The notes under the pieces: generated by a model
Database searches by the model: none
The model's input: the letters and a program-made list of their open reading frames with translations, nothing else
Told to the model about the DNA's origin: nothing
From: GCA-016699105 sp036518915
GTDB lineage: Bacteria > Patescibacteriota > Saccharimonadia > UBA4664
NCBI GenBank assembly: GCA_036518915.1
Contig: DATDME010000002.1
Span: forward strand, 1-19,878
Length of the DNA: 19,878 bases
Reading direction: 5' to 3'
Program-made: the position numbers and the translations under genes
In this document: piece after piece, positions 17,439 through 19,878 of the stretch
Numbering within the stretch: position 1 is the first letter of the stretch
Layout: each line of letters begins with the position of its first letter

Positions 17439-17870
17439 ATGACCCACGCTCAGCTTACCGAAAATGTGCACGCCCTCTGTTTTGCGCCCGGTGACGATAT
17501 CATCGGCGAGCTAACCGCCTATTGCAAAGAGCAAGCCATTGCCAATGCCCAAATTACCGGTCTCGGCTCAGTCGAAAACCCTACCCTGGCTCACTACACC
17601 ATGGCTACCCATCAGTTTGCCCAAAAAGAGCTCGACGGCACCTTCGAAATTACTGCCCTCAGCGGCAACATTGGTCTGATTAACGACCAACCGGCACCGC
17701 ACCTGCACGTCTCCCTAGCCGACGCCGACATGCACGCCTTTGGCGGCCACCTCATGGCCGGCGTCTGCGGCGCCACCCTCGAGGTAATCGTAACCGCCTA
17801 CCCCTCGCAATTCACTAAGTCGTACAATGAGCAAATTGGCTTAAACGTTTGGGACTTCCCCAGCCCATGA
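17439..17870 (+). CDS. PPC (DUF296) domain protein
   Basis: A 143-aa protein consisting of one PPC domain (plants and prokaryotes conserved, PF03479). Family features are the early FAPGDDIIGELTAYCKEQ, the GLGSVENPTL segment (41-50), and the histidine-rich core with H88, H90, H99 and H104 in PHLHVSLAD...HAFGGHLM. In plants this domain is joined to AT-hooks in DNA-binding proteins; prokaryotic single-domain members are trimeric proteins of mostly unknown function, some binding metal. The start at ATG 17439 is chosen because the upstream extension has no family similarity and a promoter ends just before it. Its TGA overlaps the ATG of the next gene (ATGA), so the two products are translationally coupled. 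Confidence 0.85.
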   Translation: MTHAQLTENVHALCFAPGDDIIGELTAYCKEQAIANAQITGLGSVENPTLAHYTMATHQFAQKELDGTFEITALSGNIGLINDQPAPHLHVSLADADMHAFGGHLMAGVCGATLEVIVTAYPSQFTKSYNEQIGLNVWDFPSP

Positions 17871-18274
17871 CCGCCGCCGCAGCCGAGCTACTGCACACCA
17901 TCAAGCAATTGAACTGGCCGGCTGATGACTTTGTGGTGGTGGGCGGCAGTGTGCTCGTGGCGCTTGGCCTCAGTCTCCCAAGGCCTGATATCGACCTCGC
18001 CGTTACACCCCAGCGATTCCAGGCCCTCCGCCAAGCCGGCTGGACCGCCTACAAACTTGATGGCAGATCCCTCCTCAAACATGACGTATTTGATGCCGGC
18101 GTCGGCTTTGGCGCGTGGTCAATGGCTGACCTTGCCGCCGATGCCATCGAGGTCGAGGGTATCCGCCTCATGAATCCTGCCAAGCTCTTGGCTTGGAAAT
18201 ATCAGCATCACCGCCCCAAAGATGTGCCCCATATTGCCCTCCTCGAAGCTTATCTTCAAGCCCATCAAGGATAG
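17867..18274 (+). CDS. Nucleotidyltransferase-fold protein (AbiEii/MNT-like)
   Basis: A 135-aa protein with the hallmark of the polymerase-beta-type nucleotidyltransferases: GGS at 26-28 followed by D41-I-D43 in RPDIDLAVTP. The C-terminal part has MNPAKLLAWKYQHHRPKD...LLEAYL, resembling the K-x-RxKDxxDIxxLE ending found in small AbiEii-like or lincosamide-transferase-like members. Such enzymes transfer NMP to proteins, tRNA or small molecules; the substrate here is unknown. AbiEii toxins are normally paired with an AbiEi winged-helix antitoxin, which is not seen here. The start is the ATG at 17867, overlapping the stop of the PPC gene; an in-frame ATG at 17849 is possible but lies inside it. 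Confidence 0.68.
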   Translation: MTAAAAELLHTIKQLNWPADDFVVVGGSVLVALGLSLPRPDIDLAVTPQRFQALRQAGWTAYKLDGRSLLKHDVFDAGVGFGAWSMADLAADAIEVEGIRLMNPAKLLAWKYQHHRPKDVPHIALLEAYLQAHQG

Positions 18275-18320
18275 CTAACAGTAGGCTCCAGATACTTCCT
18301 ACACCCAGGCCCCAACTCGA

Positions 18321-18337
18321 GGGAGCCTTGAGCTCCC
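18321..18337. other. Small inverted repeat (hairpin GGGAGC-CTTGA-GCTCCC)
   Basis: A perfect 6-bp stem with a 5-base loop, 47 bases after the nucleotidyltransferase stop codon. There is no U-run on either side, so it is at best a weak or factor-dependent terminator, or an upstream element of the ABC-F promoter. Confidence 0.35.
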
Positions 18338-18360
18338 GGCGGCACCCCGCCCAGCGGCTA

Positions 18361-18369
18361 TGCTATAAT
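18361..18369 (+). promoter_or_regulatory. Extended -10 promoter (TGCTATAAT) of the ABC-F gene
   Basis: A perfect extended -10 element, TG-C-TATAAT. It ends 9 bases before the ATG at 18379, giving a predicted leader of 2-3 bases and no Shine-Dalgarno sequence. No -35 box is needed or seen, as usual for extended -10 promoters. Confidence 0.7.
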
Positions 18370-18378
18370 GCTCCAGTT

Positions 18379-19878
18379 ATGCTGCTCAATCTGCAAGACA
18401 TCACCAAAAGCATCGGCGCCAAGACCCTGTACACGGGTCTGAGTTTTGCGATACAGCCAGGCGAAAAAGTTGGGCTCATCGGCCGCAATGGCATCGGCAA
18501 AACCACCCTGCTCGGTATTATGGCCGGCACCGACACCGATTTTAGCGGAACCCTCGATAAGCGCCGCGGACTCATCATCGCCTCTACCACCCAGGAACAC
18601 CATGGCATGGCCGACAAACCAGTCATGGAATACATCCTGGAAAACCAACCCGATTACGCCCGGCTCAAGCACATCATCGACACCTACCCCGAGCACATGG
18701 GCGACGACATGGACAAAATTAGCGCCTACTCCGACGCCCTCACCCGCTTCGGCGAACTCGGCTATTACGACATCGAAGCCAAAGCCCGCGAAGAATTAGC
18801 CGCTTTCCAACTGCCGCCCGAGCGGATTGACGGCCCGTTTGGCCACCTCAGCGGCGGTCAGAAGCGCTTTGTGGAACTCGTCAAAGTTACCCTGGCCGAC
18901 GCCGACCTGGCCCTCATCGACGAACCCACCAACCACATGGATTACGTCGCCAAACAAGCCTTCATTGATTGGCTGAAAGACGCTAAGCAATCGGTGGTGG
19001 TAGTCACGCACGACCGCGACGTACTCGCGCACGTTGACCGCATCGTTGAAATCAAAGCCCGCAGTGTCGAGAATTTCCCCGGTAACTACGACGCCTACCT
19101 CAAGCAAAACGGCGCCGCCACCGCCAAAGCTATTGATTCCTACGAGAATGCCCAAAAGCGCCTCATCAAGCTCGAAAAAGCTATCCGCGACGCCAAAGCC
19201 CGCAAAGCCGGCTGGAGCGGCACCGCCGACAAAACCAACCCGTTCATGCTGTTGGAAAAGCGCCTCACCAAGGAGCGCGACGAGCTCCAGGCCACCATGA
19301 CCAAACCCGACTTTTGGATCGACCAAGAAACCTTGGAACAGCAGCAAGATAAAGTCGTTGCCAAATACGACAAATACAAAGCTCGCAATATCCGCCTGCG
19401 CACCGGCGGCGAGCACCGCGCCCGCAGTCTGTTTGAGATTGACGACCTGCAACTCGGCTACGACCGCCCACTCTTCGAACCCGTCTCGTTCGACCTGGCA
19501 GTAGGGGAGCGACTGCAAATTAAGGGCCGCAATGGCCTCGGCAAATCCACGCTCATCAAAGCCCTGCTGGCCCAGGCGGCCGGCGCCAAGCCCACCAGCA
19601 TGGTCTACTCCGGCGCCATCAGCCTCGGCGCCAAAACCGTCATTGGCCTGTATGAGCAAGAGCTCGACGAACATTTCCTCAGCCTACCGCTGGGCGCCGC
19701 CATCAAGCGGGTCCACGATGAAGCCGGCCAGCCCATCAACGACCAAAAAGTGCGGCAGATCCTGGCCGATTACCTCTTCGACCCCATGCAAGACGGCCGC
19801 CTGGACATCAGCCGACTCTCCGGCGGCCAAAAAGCCCGCTTCCAGCTCATCAAAATGCTCTGTGCCAACCCCAACCTG
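18379..19878 (+). CDS. ABC-F family ATPase, N-terminal 500 residues (runs off the window)
   Basis: A duplicated ABC ATPase without membrane segments. Domain 1 has Walker A GRNGIGKT (35-42), signature LSGGQ (157-161) and Walker B ending D181-E182-PTNH; domain 2 has Walker A GRNGLGKS (383-390) and signature LSGGQ (480-484). The DEPTNHMD after the first signature and the charged helical linker between domains (about 235-330) are typical of ABC-F proteins. These bind the ribosomal E site and act on stalled or antibiotic-bound ribosomes. The second Walker B lies beyond the window. Which subgroup (EttA, Uup, YheS or resistance type) cannot be decided; the arm region is short, so an EttA-like or antibiotic-resistance type is not proven. 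Start chosen at the first ATG after the extended -10 promoter. Confidence 0.92.
   Translation, partial: MLLNLQDITKSIGAKTLYTGLSFAIQPGEKVGLIGRNGIGKTTLLGIMAGTDTDFSGTLDKRRGLIIASTTQEHHGMADKPVMEYILENQPDYARLKHIIDTYPEHMGDDMDKISAYSDALTRFGELGYYDIEAKAREELAAFQLPPERIDGPFGHLSGGQKRFVELVKVTLADADLALIDEPTNHMDYVAKQAFIDWLKDAKQSVVVVTHDRDVLAHVDRIVEIKARSVENFPGNYDAYLKQNGAATAKAIDSYENAQKRLIKLEKAIRDAKARKAGWSGTADKTNPFMLLEKRLTKERDELQATMTKPDFWIDQETLEQQQDKVVAKYDKYKARNIRLRTGGEHRARSLFEIDDLQLGYDRPLFEPVSFDLAVGERLQIKGRNGLGKSTLIKALLAQAAGAKPTSMVYSGAISLGAKTVIGLYEQELDEHFLSLPLGAAIKRVHDEAGQPINDQKVRQILADYLFDPMQDGRLDISRLSGGQKARFQLIKMLCANPNL

Overview
The window looks like a chromosomal segment of a Candidate Phyla Radiation bacterium, most likely a Saccharibacterium (TM7). 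This rests on the overall look of RpoB, RpoC, S12 and S7, on rpoB-rpoC-rpsL-rpsG following one another without rplJ/rplL or fusA/tuf beside them, and on several lineage-style hypothetical proteins. No database search was possible, so the phylum is an inference. Coding density is high, the DNA is GC-rich, and TAA, TAG and TGA all act as stops, so the standard code applies.

Left edge (1-876): the C-terminal end of a DDE transposase, then a DUF2000 gene and about 170 bases without a gene. This is the accessory-looking part. Next (877-3177, minus strand) is a three-gene operon of a soluble PAS histidine kinase, an 8-TM membrane protein built from two 4-TM repeats, and an 86-aa protein. All are joined by ATGA stop/start overlaps, and a 20-bp tandem duplication creates a 7-codon minicistron at the last junction. 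A divergent CPBP-family intramembrane protease gene lies at 3290.

The proteostasis block (4064-7339) holds trigger factor, then clpP preceded by a clear CIRCE operator (HrcA site) whose arms double as the promoter boxes, then a full-length MFS transporter 24 bases after clpP. The transcription/translation block (7642-16111) is rpoB-rpoC-rpsL-rpsG, headed by a leader of about 300 bases with several potential hairpins and closed by a strong bidirectional terminator. RpoB and S12 carry residues at classic rifampicin and streptomycin positions that match known resistance substitutions.

The right part (16204-19878) holds a small convergent hypothetical gene, a shortened MFS protein, a PPC/DUF296 protein translationally coupled to a nucleotidyltransferase-fold protein, and the first 500 codons of an ABC-F ATPase that runs off the window.

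A theme across the window is two kinds of translation start. Several genes have good Shine-Dalgarno sequences, while five (3290, 4064, 16565, 17439, 18379) have a -10 box only 6 to 9 bases before the ATG and no Shine-Dalgarno, which predicts leaderless or nearly leaderless mRNAs.
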